Positions 23,855 through 31,865 of a DNA stretch of 45,752 nucleotides are shown here, piece after piece. Position 1 is the first letter of the stretch, and each line of letters starts with the position of its first letter. Made by a program: the position numbers and the translations under genes. The notes beneath the pieces are model-generated. The model was not told where the DNA came from, searched no databases, and worked only from the letters and a program-made list of their open reading frames with translations. Location of the stretch: contig CP070632.1 of the NCBI GenBank assembly GCA_020356065.1, positions 1,398,357-1,444,108 of the forward strand. Direction: 5' to 3'. This DNA comes from Nitrospiraceae bacterium (GTDB lineage Bacteria; Nitrospirota; Thermodesulfovibrionia; UBA6902).

Positions 23855-25210
23855 TTACATGGTAATCCTTATACTTAACCCGCCTTCAGAACCGCGCTCA
23901 ACTTCTATTTGCCCACCAATTGCTTCAACAATTTCCTTAACAATGGCTAGTCCCAGCCCTTTCCCCTGCGAGTCCTTACCTTTATAAAACCTGTCGAAAA
24001 TTTTAGGGAGCTCATCATCTTCTATGCCCTTTCCCGTGTCACTGACAGCAAGGAAAAACAGATCCGGATCCTTATCGTCTGCATTTCCCCAGTGAATGGT
24101 TATTCCTCCTGTATCCGTAAACTTAACTGCATTGGTTACCAGATTTTTCAAAATAATATGGAGCTTTTCAGGATCTGCCTTCACAAGAATATCAGGACCG
24201 TTTATTCTCAGATAAAGGCCCTTGTCAATGACCATACTGTTCATACTTTCCGAAACAGACTGGACAAATTCTTTCAGGTTTATTTCCTCCTGATCACCTC
24301 TTTTAAAAAAACTTGCTTCTGCCCTTGTCAGGTCTTCAATGCCCTCCACGAGTGAAACGAGCCTCTCGATTTCTGTCCTTATGCTGTCGATAACTACTTT
24401 TGGATCAGAGATTATTCCATCCTCAATTGCTTCAAGATTTCCTTTCATAATAGTCAGCGGGGTCCTCAATTCATGGGCGATATTTGAAGTCAGGTGTTTT
24501 CTCAGTGCATCTTCTCTTCTCAGCGCCTCAGCCATATAATTGAAACTCTGGGTCAGTTTGTCCAGCTCATCTTTCCTTTTCCGGTTTGAAACCGGTTCAT
24601 TAACAGAGAAATCGCCACCGGCAATTTTTTCTGCTGAAACTGTCAGCCGTCTGATTGGATTTGAAAGAAATATCGTGAACAGTATCGACATCAGCAATGC
24701 ACCACCACCGGCAATAAGAAATGAAATAATTAAAAACTCCCTGCCCCTGTTTCTGAATATTTCCTCTTTCTGGGGGGTCATCCCCAGCCGTTCAATAGGC
24801 CTTACATACAATTTGCCGATTTCTTCTCCCTTGAGATATAAGGGATACCAGATAAATTCTCCTAAACCTGAGGATAGATTTAAAAAAGAGGTCATTCTCT
24901 CCATCATGTTCGGTGTCATCTCTGACAACACATCGGATGAAGACAGGACCCGCTGTCCGGTGCCATCTTCCACATACGTCTCAAGTCCCAGCATAAGACC
25001 CCAGTGAAGCGCTTCTTTCAGCATGGACATGTCCCATTCTTTATCATCATAACAGCCCTCAACAGATGCCATGATCCAATAGATGTTGTCCTCTTCATGC
25101 CCCATGACAAAGTCATTAAAATCTTCAATAATGAGTCTTTCAAAGATAATATTGGATAAGAGGGCAAGAAAGATGATGAAGATGAATGCGAGAAATAACT
25201 TAGTCCTCAT
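23855..25210 (-). CDS. Sensor histidine kinase (BaeS/CpxA-like)
   Basis: 451 residues from ATG 25210, which overlaps the response regulator stop by 11 nt. Transmembrane helices at about 3-21 and 159-182 flank a periplasmic sensor region of some 135 residues. Then come HAMP (to about 220), the HisKA motif NIAHELRTPLTIMKGNLEAI with phosphorylated His 246, an N box (IILKNLVTNAVKFTD) and the G boxes VSDTGKGIEDDEL and GKGLGLAIVKEIVEA. All catalytic motifs are intact. The periplasmic part carries one Cys (EGCYDDKEW) and several acidic clusters (HEEDN), compatible with redox or metal sensing, but no known sensor domain is recognised. Confidence 0.93.
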   Translation of the reverse strand: MRTKLFLAFIFIIFLALLSNIIFERLIIEDFNDFVMGHEEDNIYWIMASVEGCYDDKEWDMSMLKEALHWGLMLGLETYVEDGTGQRVLSSSDVLSEMTPNMMERMTSFLNLSSGLGEFIWYPLYLKGEEIGKLYVRPIERLGMTPQKEEIFRNRGREFLIISFLIAGGGALLMSILFTIFLSNPIRRLTVSAEKIAGGDFSVNEPVSNRKRKDELDKLTQSFNYMAEALRREDALRKHLTSNIAHELRTPLTIMKGNLEAIEDGIISDPKVVIDSIRTEIERLVSLVEGIEDLTRAEASFFKRGDQEEINLKEFVQSVSESMNSMVIDKGLYLRINGPDILVKADPEKLHIILKNLVTNAVKFTDTGGITIHWGNADDKDPDLFFLAVSDTGKGIEDDELPKIFDRFYKGKDSQGKGLGLAIVKEIVEAIGGQIEVERGSEGGLSIRITM

Positions 25211-25892
25211 CAGGCTGACCGATAAACTTATATCCCACTCCATACACCGTTTTTAAGTAGGTGGGCTGTCTCTGGTTGTCTTCGATCTTATGACGGATAT
25301 TCTTTATATGGGCATCTATGGTCCTGTCATACCCCTCAAAATCATACCCGAGAATTACGTTTACCAGCTGGAGCCTGGTAAAAACCTGTCCGGGATGGTC
25401 TGCAAAGCACTGAAGGAGTTTGAATTCTGTTGGAGTGAGAGTGACCGGTAATTTCTTTTTCCAGACCTCAAAACGGGATGAGTCCATGATGAGATCTCCT
25501 TCATTAAATGAGATCCTTTCCTTCGTACCCTTTACCCTTCGCAGTAAGGCCTTGACCCGTGCAACAAGCTCTCTGGGACTGAAGGGCTTTATCACGTAAT
25601 CGTCAGCACCGATGCCAAGCCCCTTTATCCTGTCTTCCTCTTCACTCTTGGCAGTCAGCATGATGATAGGGACCGTTGAGTCATTACGGATGGTTTCACA
25701 TATGTCCTCCCCGTCCATGTCAGGGAGCATAAGGTCCAGAATAATCAGGTCAAACCCTTCCTTGAGAACAGAAATGGCCTTCTGACCGGTACCGGCAACA
25801 GTCACGCTGAAATTGTCCTTTTCCAGATAAGCCTTGACCAGATCAGCTATTTTGCCCTCGTCCTCAACCACAAGAATTCTGCCGCTGCTCAT
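25200..25892 (-). CDS. OmpR/PhoB-family response regulator
   Basis: 230 residues from ATG 25892 (MSSGRILVVEDE). The longer frame to 25919 would run through the promoter repeats and is rejected. The receiver domain has the phosphorylation site Asp 53 in LIILDLMLPD, acidic residues ED at its start, the Thr of IIMLTAKSEEED and the Lys of YVIKPFSPREL. A C-terminal winged helix (PTEFKLLQCFADHPGQVF to TVYGVGYKF) binds DNA. It overlaps the kinase gene. Direct repeats with 11-bp period lie 23-42 bp before the ATG, suggesting autoregulation, and recur near the Spy-like and TlpA-like genes. Confidence 0.95.
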   Translation of the reverse strand: MSSGRILVVEDEGKIADLVKAYLEKDNFSVTVAGTGQKAISVLKEGFDLIILDLMLPDMDGEDICETIRNDSTVPIIMLTAKSEEEDRIKGLGIGADDYVIKPFSPRELVARVKALLRRVKGTKERISFNEGDLIMDSSRFEVWKKKLPVTLTPTEFKLLQCFADHPGQVFTRLQLVNVILGYDFEGYDRTIDAHIKNIRHKIEDNQRQPTYLKTVYGVGYKFIGQPDED

Positions 25893-25914
25893 AGTTATCA
25901 ATAATAACATAAGT

Positions 25915-25934
25915 ATCATGAAATATTTATGAAA
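25915..25934 (-). promoter_or_regulatory. Response-regulator boxes at its own promoter
   Basis: On the plus strand ATCATGAAA (25915-25923) and TTTATGAAA (25926-25934) are 11 bp apart, the same core and period as the repeats at 21017-21047. They sit 23 bp before the regulator ATG. Confidence 0.55.
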
Positions 25935-25988
25935 TTGGACTGTTTCATCTTGCCAACTAAAAATAAAAAATGCTAAGCTTCTTTAACA

Positions 25989-26684
25989 ATGGCTATAGCA
26001 GAGGCCCTGAAAACTGTGAAGGATAATATTGAACAGTCTGCTTTGAAGGCAGGCAGAAATCCTGATATTGTTAAACTGATAGCGGTCTCCAAAACAGTAG
26101 ATATAGAGCGTATTATCATTGCAATCCGTGCAGGAGCGGCCATTCTTGGAGAAAACAGGGTCCAGGAAGCCAGAGAAAAGATCACAGAACTCAAAACACT
26201 GAGTCCAGACCTGAAGGTTGAATGGCACCTGATCGGCAGTCTCCAGAAGAACAAGGCAAAGACGGCAGTCCAGCTGTTTGACGTTATACATTCTGTTGAT
26301 TCTGCAGCACTGGCAGATGAAATTAACAGACATGCCGGGCTTATGGGTAAGAACCAGCGTATCCTTGTCCAGGTGAAACTGGCAGATGAAGCAGCAAAAC
26401 ACGGTGTGCAGCTAGGTGAAATTATGGATCTGCTCAGCAGGGTTATGAAACTAGACAATGTTTTGCTTGAAGGACTTATGACCATGCCTCCTTTTGCTGA
26501 CGACCCTGAAGAGGCCCGTCCTTATTTTATAAGGCTCAGGGAGATCGCTGATACAGCTCTGGCAAAAGGATTTCCTGTAAGTGAGCTGTCAATGGGAATG
26601 TCAAACGATTATAAAGTGGCTGTTGAGGAAGGAGCAACCATGGTCAGGGTCGGGACTTTTATCTTCGGTGAAAGGAGCTATTAA
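25989..26684 (+). CDS. yggS: YggS family PLP-binding protein (PLP homeostasis)
   Basis: 231 residues, the normal YggS/PLPBP length, a single-domain TIM barrel like the N-terminal domain of alanine racemase. The PLP Lys lies in IAVSKTVDIERI (Lys 35), with ILGENRVQEAREK, VEWHLIGSLQKNKAK, IHSVDSAALADEI and ELSMGMSNDYKVAVEEGA all in the expected order. The family controls pyridoxal phosphate levels rather than catalysing a reaction. It starts the plus-strand housekeeping cluster and diverges from the response regulator gene. The ATG has little ribosome site. Confidence 0.93.
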   Translation: MAIAEALKTVKDNIEQSALKAGRNPDIVKLIAVSKTVDIERIIIAIRAGAAILGENRVQEAREKITELKTLSPDLKVEWHLIGSLQKNKAKTAVQLFDVIHSVDSAALADEINRHAGLMGKNQRILVQVKLADEAAKHGVQLGEIMDLLSRVMKLDNVLLEGLMTMPPFADDPEEARPYFIRLREIADTALAKGFPVSELSMGMSNDYKVAVEEGATMVRVGTFIFGERSY

Positions 26685-26882
26685 TCCCAATTATGCAGGC
26701 GTTGGAATAAAATTAAGATTTCAGTATTTTAAATGCAATTATCACTTACGAGCGAGCATGTTTTTTTATAAAGACATATGCATAATTTAATCATAAATTC
26801 ATCGAGTTAACCAAATAATATTTCAATATCTGCATAATGGAATTACATACATTGTGTTAATCGACGGCATGTGAGGAATGAC

Positions 26883-27677
26883 ATGAAAATCGGATTTATT
26901 GGCGGCGGAAACATGGCAGAGGCCATGATAAAGGGAATGACGTCACACGGCTTGAAGGATATCATCGTCTCAGAACCGACACAGGAACGGAGACAATATC
27001 TTAACAAGACCTATGACACGGCAACAACAGCGTCCAACAGAGAAGTTGTCGAATCTGCCGAAATTATTATTCTTGCTGTCAAACCCCAGAACATGGATAC
27101 AGTGATTAATGAAATCAGTTTTGCGGTAACTGAAAACAAGACGATTGTGTCTATTGCTGCAGGTATTAAACTGGATTATTTGACCTCAAAATTAAACTCG
27201 AAAAAAATCATACGTGTCATGCCGAACACTCCTGCACTAGTGCAGGAAGGGATGTCCGTGATGTCATTGTGCGAATGTTTCTCGGATCATGCTGTTTCGG
27301 TTGTGAGAGAAATCCTCATGTCCATAGGAAAAGTCATCACCCTGCCCGAAAAGTATATGGATGCCGTTACTGCGGTCTCAGGCAGCGGTCCCGGATTTAT
27401 CGCGTTCTTTATTGAAGCAATAATAGACAGTGCAATAAAGATGGGGCTCTCTGAAGATGACGCGCGCATGCTGTCTGTCCAGACAGCAATAGGTACTGCC
27501 AGACTTCTTGATACGGGCATGAGTCCTTCCAGGCTCAGGGAAATGGTGACTTCGCCCGGCGGCACAACAGAAGCCGGTCTCAGGACATTAAAACATAAAG
27601 GATTGAATGATACAGTGCTGGCGGCAATGAGTGCAGCGCGGGACAGGTCTTATGAACTGGGAAGAAAATCAGATTAA
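26883..27677 (+). CDS. proC: Pyrroline-5-carboxylate reductase
   Basis: 264 residues from ATG 26883, which has GAGGA 5 nt upstream; the frame also has a GTG at 26871. Last step of proline synthesis: reduction of pyrroline-5-carboxylate with NAD(P)H. The Rossmann motif IGFIGGGNMAEAMIKGM is at 3-19, followed by ILAVKPQNMDTVI, IIRVMPNTPALV and the C-terminal catalytic region VSGSGPGFIAFFIEAI and SPGGTTEAGLRTL. No internal problems. Gene order yggS-proC-yggT-divIVA is widespread in bacteria. Confidence 0.96.
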   Translation: MKIGFIGGGNMAEAMIKGMTSHGLKDIIVSEPTQERRQYLNKTYDTATTASNREVVESAEIIILAVKPQNMDTVINEISFAVTENKTIVSIAAGIKLDYLTSKLNSKKIIRVMPNTPALVQEGMSVMSLCECFSDHAVSVVREILMSIGKVITLPEKYMDAVTAVSGSGPGFIAFFIEAIIDSAIKMGLSEDDARMLSVQTAIGTARLLDTGMSPSRLREMVTSPGGTTEAGLRTLKHKGLNDTVLAAMSAARDRSYELGRKSD

Positions 27678-27744
27678 TGAAAACTGATTCGGGTCGAAAA
27701 CATATGAAATCAGGTATAATGTCCATTGTAACAGGAGGGATGTA

Positions 27745-28041
27745 ATGTTCATTTTCGGGAATCTGATACATGCTATAGCATACATTTTTGATACAGTGCT
27801 GACATTATATATGTGGGTAATCATCATCTCAGCTTTAATCAGCTGGGTCAATCCCGATCCGTATAACCCTATTGTAAGGTTTCTGTATTCAGTTACCGAC
27901 CCTGTATTGCGACCAATACGTCGAAGGATTGGATTTGCCATGGGTCTCGATATTTCACCCATGATAGTAATATTAATAATCATATTCATTAAGCATTTTC
28001 TGGTAGCTTCATTGTTTGGAATAGCTGCGAGAATGCGATGA
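27745..28041 (+). CDS. yggT: YggT family membrane protein
   Basis: 98 residues with two hydrophobic helices (about 4-32 and 72-92) flanking the family motif WVNPDPYNPIVRFLYSVTDP and RPIRR. A very good GGAGGGATGTA ribosome site precedes the ATG. YggT proteins are inner-membrane proteins next to proC/yggS whose precise function is not settled; roles in osmotic response and division have been proposed. Heptamer repeats fill the gap to divIVA. Confidence 0.92.
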   Translation: MFIFGNLIHAIAYIFDTVLTLYMWVIIISALISWVNPDPYNPIVRFLYSVTDPVLRPIRRRIGFAMGLDISPMIVILIIIFIKHFLVASLFGIAARMR

Positions 28042-28143
28042 AGATAAGAAGTGTGAAGAAAGAACATAGAGCTGAGAGCTAACAACGAATAACTTTTAGG
28101 TTCTCACTTATAACTGCTTACTAATAACAAATAACGATTTCTT
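28035..28143. repeat. Degenerate tandem heptamers between yggT and divIVA
   Basis: Units GAAGTGT, GAAGAAA, GAACATA, GAGCTGA and GAGCTAA lead into TTATAAC, TAATAAC and AAATAAC, all in 7-nt register. This is the longest run in the window. Confidence 0.6.
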
Positions 28144-28159
28144 TTTGAAGGGGGTACTG

Positions 28160-28633
28160 ATGAGAATTACACCGCTTGATATTCAGCAGAAACAGTTTTC
28201 TTCGAGATTAAAAGGCTTTGATATGGAAGAAGTTGACTCTTTTCTCGAACTAATCAGAGAAGAAATGGAAGAGCTGCTCAGGGAAAACGCAAACCTCAGG
28301 GAAGAATCCAAAAGATTTGAAAAACAGTTAAAGGACTATAAAAATCTGGAGACAACATTGAAGGACACGCTGATCGGCACCCAGCAGATGGTTGAAGATT
28401 ACAAGAAGACAGCTCAGAAGGATGCTGAGCTGCTCAGGAAGGAAGCTGAGCTGAGAGCTGACGAGATTTTGAAAAGCGCCCAGGAACAGGTTGTAAAGAT
28501 ACATGAGGACATTACTGACCTGAAAGGCATCAGGCGCCATTTTAAAGAGGAGCTGAAAAGACTGATAGAGAGCCATTTAAGAATGATGGAATTTGACAAG
28601 GAACGCGAGGAAGAATCACCGAATGAGGTATAG
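28160..28633 (+). CDS. divIVA: DivIVA domain protein
   Basis: 157 residues from ATG 28160, which has AAGGGGG 5 nt upstream. The N-terminal DivIVA signature is clear: RITPLDIQQKQFSSRLKGFD then EEVDSFLELIREE, followed by a long coiled coil (about 30-135). DivIVA proteins bind curved membrane, and in Gram-negative anaerobes this version is a conserved neighbour of yggT. The stop overlaps the hisS start by 11 nt, so the two are coupled. The role in this organism is not shown. Confidence 0.92.
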   Translation: MRITPLDIQQKQFSSRLKGFDMEEVDSFLELIREEMEELLRENANLREESKRFEKQLKDYKNLETTLKDTLIGTQQMVEDYKKTAQKDAELLRKEAELRADEILKSAQEQVVKIHEDITDLKGIRRHFKEELKRLIESHLRMMEFDKEREEESPNEV

Positions 28634-29894
28634 GACCCTTAAAGGCCTTCAGGATATCCTCCCCCCTGACATATCTGTCTGGCAGCACATTGAATCAACC
28701 GCAGGAAATATTTTCAGAACGTACGGTTATCAGGAAATCAGGCTTCCGATTATGGAGTCAACCGATATTTTCATCAGAAGCATAGGCGAGACATCGGACA
28801 TTGTGGAAAAAGAGATGTACACCTTCCAGGACAAAGGTGGCCGTAGCGTAACATTAAGACCCGAGGGAACAGCGTCATTTGTACGAGCCTATGTGCAGCA
28901 TCATCTGTATAACAACCCCGCCCCTCAGAAATTTTACTATTCCGGCCCCATGTTCCGTTATGAGAGGCCCCAGGCCTACCGCTACCGACAGTTTTACCAG
29001 ATCGGGGCCGAGGCAATGGGGATTGAAGATCCAAAGCTTGATGCCGAGATAATATCCATGCTTGGCAGATTGTTACACAGCATCGGTCTTGAGGGTCTTA
29101 ATTTTCAGATCACATCAATCGGATGCAAAAAGTGCAGACCTGATTACAGGGAGGCATTGAAACAATTCTTAAAAGACAAACTGGAAAATTTTTGCAGTGA
29201 CTGTCAGAGACGATATGACCTGAATCCCATGAGGATACTTGACTGCAAGGTGCCAGGCTGCATTGAGTCAAGAAAAGGTTCTCCTCCGCTCATCGATTAT
29301 CTCTGTGATGAATGTGAAGTGCATTTTGATGGCCTGAAAAAAAATCTCAGTAAACTTCATGTTTCCCATACGATTAATCCCAACCTGGTACGGGGACTTG
29401 ATTACTATACAAAAACCGCCTTTGAAGTGACAAGTGACAATCTCGGCAGTCAGAGTGCGGTTGCTGCAGGAGGACGGTATGATAGCATGGTAGATGAATT
29501 CGGAGGCCCGCCTACCCCAGGGATCGGTTTTGCATTGGGTATGGAAAGGATTATTCCTCTTATCAAGGAGTCATTGAATATTACGGAAGGTCCGGAGATA
29601 TTCCTGTGCCCTATTGGAGAAAAGGCAGCGGAAAAGGCCCTTGTTCTGACCGAGCAGTTACGTTCAGAGGGTCTATGGGCAGAGATGAACTTTGACGGCA
29701 CTTCGCTTCGCAGCCAGATGCGCAAAGCTAATAAGATTGCTGCAAAAAGGGTCGTGGTCATTGGTGATGATGAGCTTGAGAAGAATAAGGCTGTAATGAA
29801 GAATATGGTTGAAAAGGAGGAAGTAGCGATAGGCCTGGATGTTTCAGAATTTATAAAGACGATTCAAAACAGTGATGTTAACACACATAATTAA
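28623..29894 (+). CDS. hisS: Histidyl-tRNA synthetase
   Basis: 423 residues from the ATG at 28623 (MRYRTLKGLQDILPPD); a longer frame from 28593 inside divIVA is unlikely. Class II motifs: motif 2 FYYSGPMFRYERPQAYRYRQ, the HisA/HisB boxes LVRGLDYYTKTAFEV and AAGGRYDSMV, motif 3 PGIGFALGMERI, and the anticodon-binding domain with VVVIGDDELEKN. An insertion with four cysteines (CKKC, CSDC) plus CKVPGC looks like the zinc-ribbon-like insert of some bacterial HisRS. Essential cytoplasmic enzyme. Confidence 0.97.
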   Translation: MRYRTLKGLQDILPPDISVWQHIESTAGNIFRTYGYQEIRLPIMESTDIFIRSIGETSDIVEKEMYTFQDKGGRSVTLRPEGTASFVRAYVQHHLYNNPAPQKFYYSGPMFRYERPQAYRYRQFYQIGAEAMGIEDPKLDAEIISMLGRLLHSIGLEGLNFQITSIGCKKCRPDYREALKQFLKDKLENFCSDCQRRYDLNPMRILDCKVPGCIESRKGSPPLIDYLCDECEVHFDGLKKNLSKLHVSHTINPNLVRGLDYYTKTAFEVTSDNLGSQSAVAAGGRYDSMVDEFGGPPTPGIGFALGMERIIPLIKESLNITEGPEIFLCPIGEKAAEKALVLTEQLRSEGLWAEMNFDGTSLRSQMRKANKIAAKRVVVIGDDELEKNKAVMKNMVEKEEVAIGLDVSEFIKTIQNSDVNTHN

Positions 29895-30523
29895 TGAACA
29901 CCTTCATAACACACTGCACAGGCGTGATTCTTGCCGGAGGTGAAAACTCCAGAATGCCTGAGCCAAAGGCCTTTATTAAAGTCAATGGCACGTCTATAAT
30001 CGAGCGGGCACTCAGGACGTACGGTCAACTGTTCAGCAACTCCCTTATCGTAACAAACCAGCCGGAACATTATTCTCATTTTGGCATCAGGATGTGTGGT
30101 GATGTGTATAACATCAGGGGCCCTATGACAGGCATTCTCACATCTCTCATGAACGCATCAGATCCCTGGGTCTTTGTATCCGCATGTGATATGCCCTTTC
30201 TTAACAAAAACCTTATCGAATTCATGGCGTCCTACAGAAGAACGTATGAAGCGGTTGTTCCTCTTTACAAAGGCAGGCCCGAACCACTGCACGCATATTA
30301 CTCATCACGACTCACAAAATCCATGGAAAAGGCTCTGCTAAGCGGAAACAGGGCGATGAAAGATTTTTTACGTTCCAAAAGGGTAAAATATCTTTCATTC
30401 AGGGAACTGAGAAAGTTTGATCCTGGGGGAAAGTCAATCGTTAATATAAATACACCCCGGGATTTAAAGGCTGCATTAATGCCTGAAGATATAGTAACAT
30501 CAAAGATACAATCGAGGAGGTAA
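29894..30523 (+). CDS. mobA: MobA-like molybdenum cofactor guanylyltransferase
   Basis: 209 residues; its ATG overlaps the hisS stop by one base (TAATG). Nucleotidyltransferase signature [12 protein letters not shown] (10-21), the Lys in PKAFIKVNG, a RGPMTGIL turn and [13 protein letters not shown] with the metal-binding Asp. It attaches GMP to molybdopterin, making the cofactor used by, for example, formate dehydrogenases or nitrate reductases. In Sec-decoding anaerobes the typical client is a selenocysteine formate dehydrogenase, although none is in this window. Closely similar MobA-like transferases with other substrates exist. Confidence 0.88.
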   Translation: MNTFITHCTGVILAGGENSRMPEPKAFIKVNGTSIIERALRTYGQLFSNSLIVTNQPEHYSHFGIRMCGDVYNIRGPMTGILTSLMNASDPWVFVSACDMPFLNKNLIEFMASYRRTYEAVVPLYKGRPEPLHAYYSSRLTKSMEKALLSGNRAMKDFLRSKRVKYLSFRELRKFDPGGKSIVNINTPRDLKAALMPEDIVTSKIQSRR

Positions 30524-30525
30524 TA

Positions 30526-30729
30526 ATGTTTGGTCTTGGAGCAACTGAGTTAATCATAATCCTGGTTATAGTAGTAATCCTCTTCGGTGCGCGAAGATTA
30601 CCTGAAATTGGCAAAGGGATCGGCGAAGCTATCAAGAATTTCAAAAAATCCACAAGCGAGCCCGATGAGATTGATATTACCCCTGATAAAAAGGCCGAAG
30701 AATCTGGTGACTCAAAGGGAAATCAGTAA
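30526..30729 (+). CDS. tatA: Twin-arginine translocase subunit TatA
   Basis: 67 residues: [20 protein letters not shown] (single N-terminal helix) then [20 protein letters not shown] (amphipathic helix with the FGxxxLPEIGK motif) and an acidic-polar tail. Excellent ribosome site (GAGGAGG, 6 nt). It forms the protein-conducting pore of the Tat pathway with TatC, which is not in the window. A Tat-type signal is present on the M15 peptidase at 42970-43857. Confidence 0.95.
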   Translation: MFGLGATELIIILVIVVILFGARRLPEIGKGIGEAIKNFKKSTSEPDEIDITPDKKAEESGDSKGNQ

Positions 30730-30732
30730 TAC

Positions 30733-31827
30733 GTGAAACTGCATAAGGCCATTGCAGATATCAATCTCAAGGCACTCTCTCATAATCTCAGGGTCGTACG
30801 AAAAAAAACAGGGAATAAAAATATACTGGCAGTAGTGAAGGCTGATGCATATGGCCATGGTGCACAAAGGGTTTCAGAAAGCCTGATCAGAAATGGCGTA
30901 TCCATGCTTGGCGTTGCGTTTACTCATGAGGGTATCGCCCTCCGTGAATCAGGGATCAAGACTCCCATTCTTGTTTTTTTTGACAGAAACAATGCTGATG
31001 CCTGTATTGAATACAACCTCACTCCGGTAATTTATGATTTCAATGAAGCAAAAAAAATACAAGCACTGTCAAAGAAACAGAAAATATCAATGCCGGTGCA
31101 CATTAAGGTTGACACCGGCATGGGTCGTGTCGGTATCGTCAAGGAACGGGCATTTAATGAGATATTGAAAATTTCCAAACTGGCCAATCTGGAACCTGAA
31201 GGTATAATGAGCCACTTTTCAGATGCCGATCTTCAGAGCAAGAATTTTGCCATTCATCAGCAGGAGGTCTTCAGGAGTCTCATCTCAGCTTTAAAAAAAG
31301 AAGGCATTACGTTCAAATTTATTCATATGGCAAACAGTGCCGCTGTTCTGACAATGCCTGACGCTCACTTTAATATGGTAAGGCCCGGGATCATGCTGTA
31401 TGGTTACGGCTGCTGTGAAAAAGAAGAACTCAGACCTGTCATGACGTTAAAAAGCAGGATCATACTGCTGAAGAACGTACCGAAAGGTACGTCAATCAGC
31501 TATGGACGGACGTTTATTACCAGACGTAAAAGCACCATAGCTACCATACCGGTCGGTTATGCTGACGGCTATAACAGGAAACTTTCCAATAACGCTGAAG
31601 TCCTTATCAAGGGAAGAAGGGCACCTGTTGCAGGGAGGGTATGCATGGACACAATAATGGCAGATGTTACTGATATTCCCGGTGTAAATTACAGATCTGA
31701 GGTGGTGCTTATCGGCACACAGGGAAATGAGAAGATTACAGCCGACGATATTGCGGAAAAAATTGGCACGATTCCATACGAAATCCTTACATCCGTAGGC
31801 ACAAGAGTTAAGCGTGTCTATACATAA
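30733..31827 (+). CDS. alr: Alanine racemase
   Basis: 364 residues starting at GTG, 4 nt after tatA. It interconverts L- and D-alanine for peptidoglycan. The PLP Lys lies in ILAVVKADAYGHGAQRV, the phosphate- and ring-binding residues in VHIKVDTGMGRVGI and ISYGRTFITRRKSTIATIPV, and the second catalytic Tyr in VGYADGYNRKLS; VCMDTIMADVTDIP and PYEILTSVGTRVKRVY close the domain. Complete and normal. Last gene of the plus-strand cluster. Confidence 0.95.
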   Translation: MKLHKAIADINLKALSHNLRVVRKKTGNKNILAVVKADAYGHGAQRVSESLIRNGVSMLGVAFTHEGIALRESGIKTPILVFFDRNNADACIEYNLTPVIYDFNEAKKIQALSKKQKISMPVHIKVDTGMGRVGIVKERAFNEILKISKLANLEPEGIMSHFSDADLQSKNFAIHQQEVFRSLISALKKEGITFKFIHMANSAAVLTMPDAHFNMVRPGIMLYGYGCCEKEELRPVMTLKSRIILLKNVPKGTSISYGRTFITRRKSTIATIPVGYADGYNRKLSNNAEVLIKGRRAPVAGRVCMDTIMADVTDIPGVNYRSEVVLIGTQGNEKITADDIAEKIGTIPYEILTSVGTRVKRVYT

Positions 31828-31865
31828 ACGGCAACATGTTATGAAATGAATTACAGCAAAGCGGA

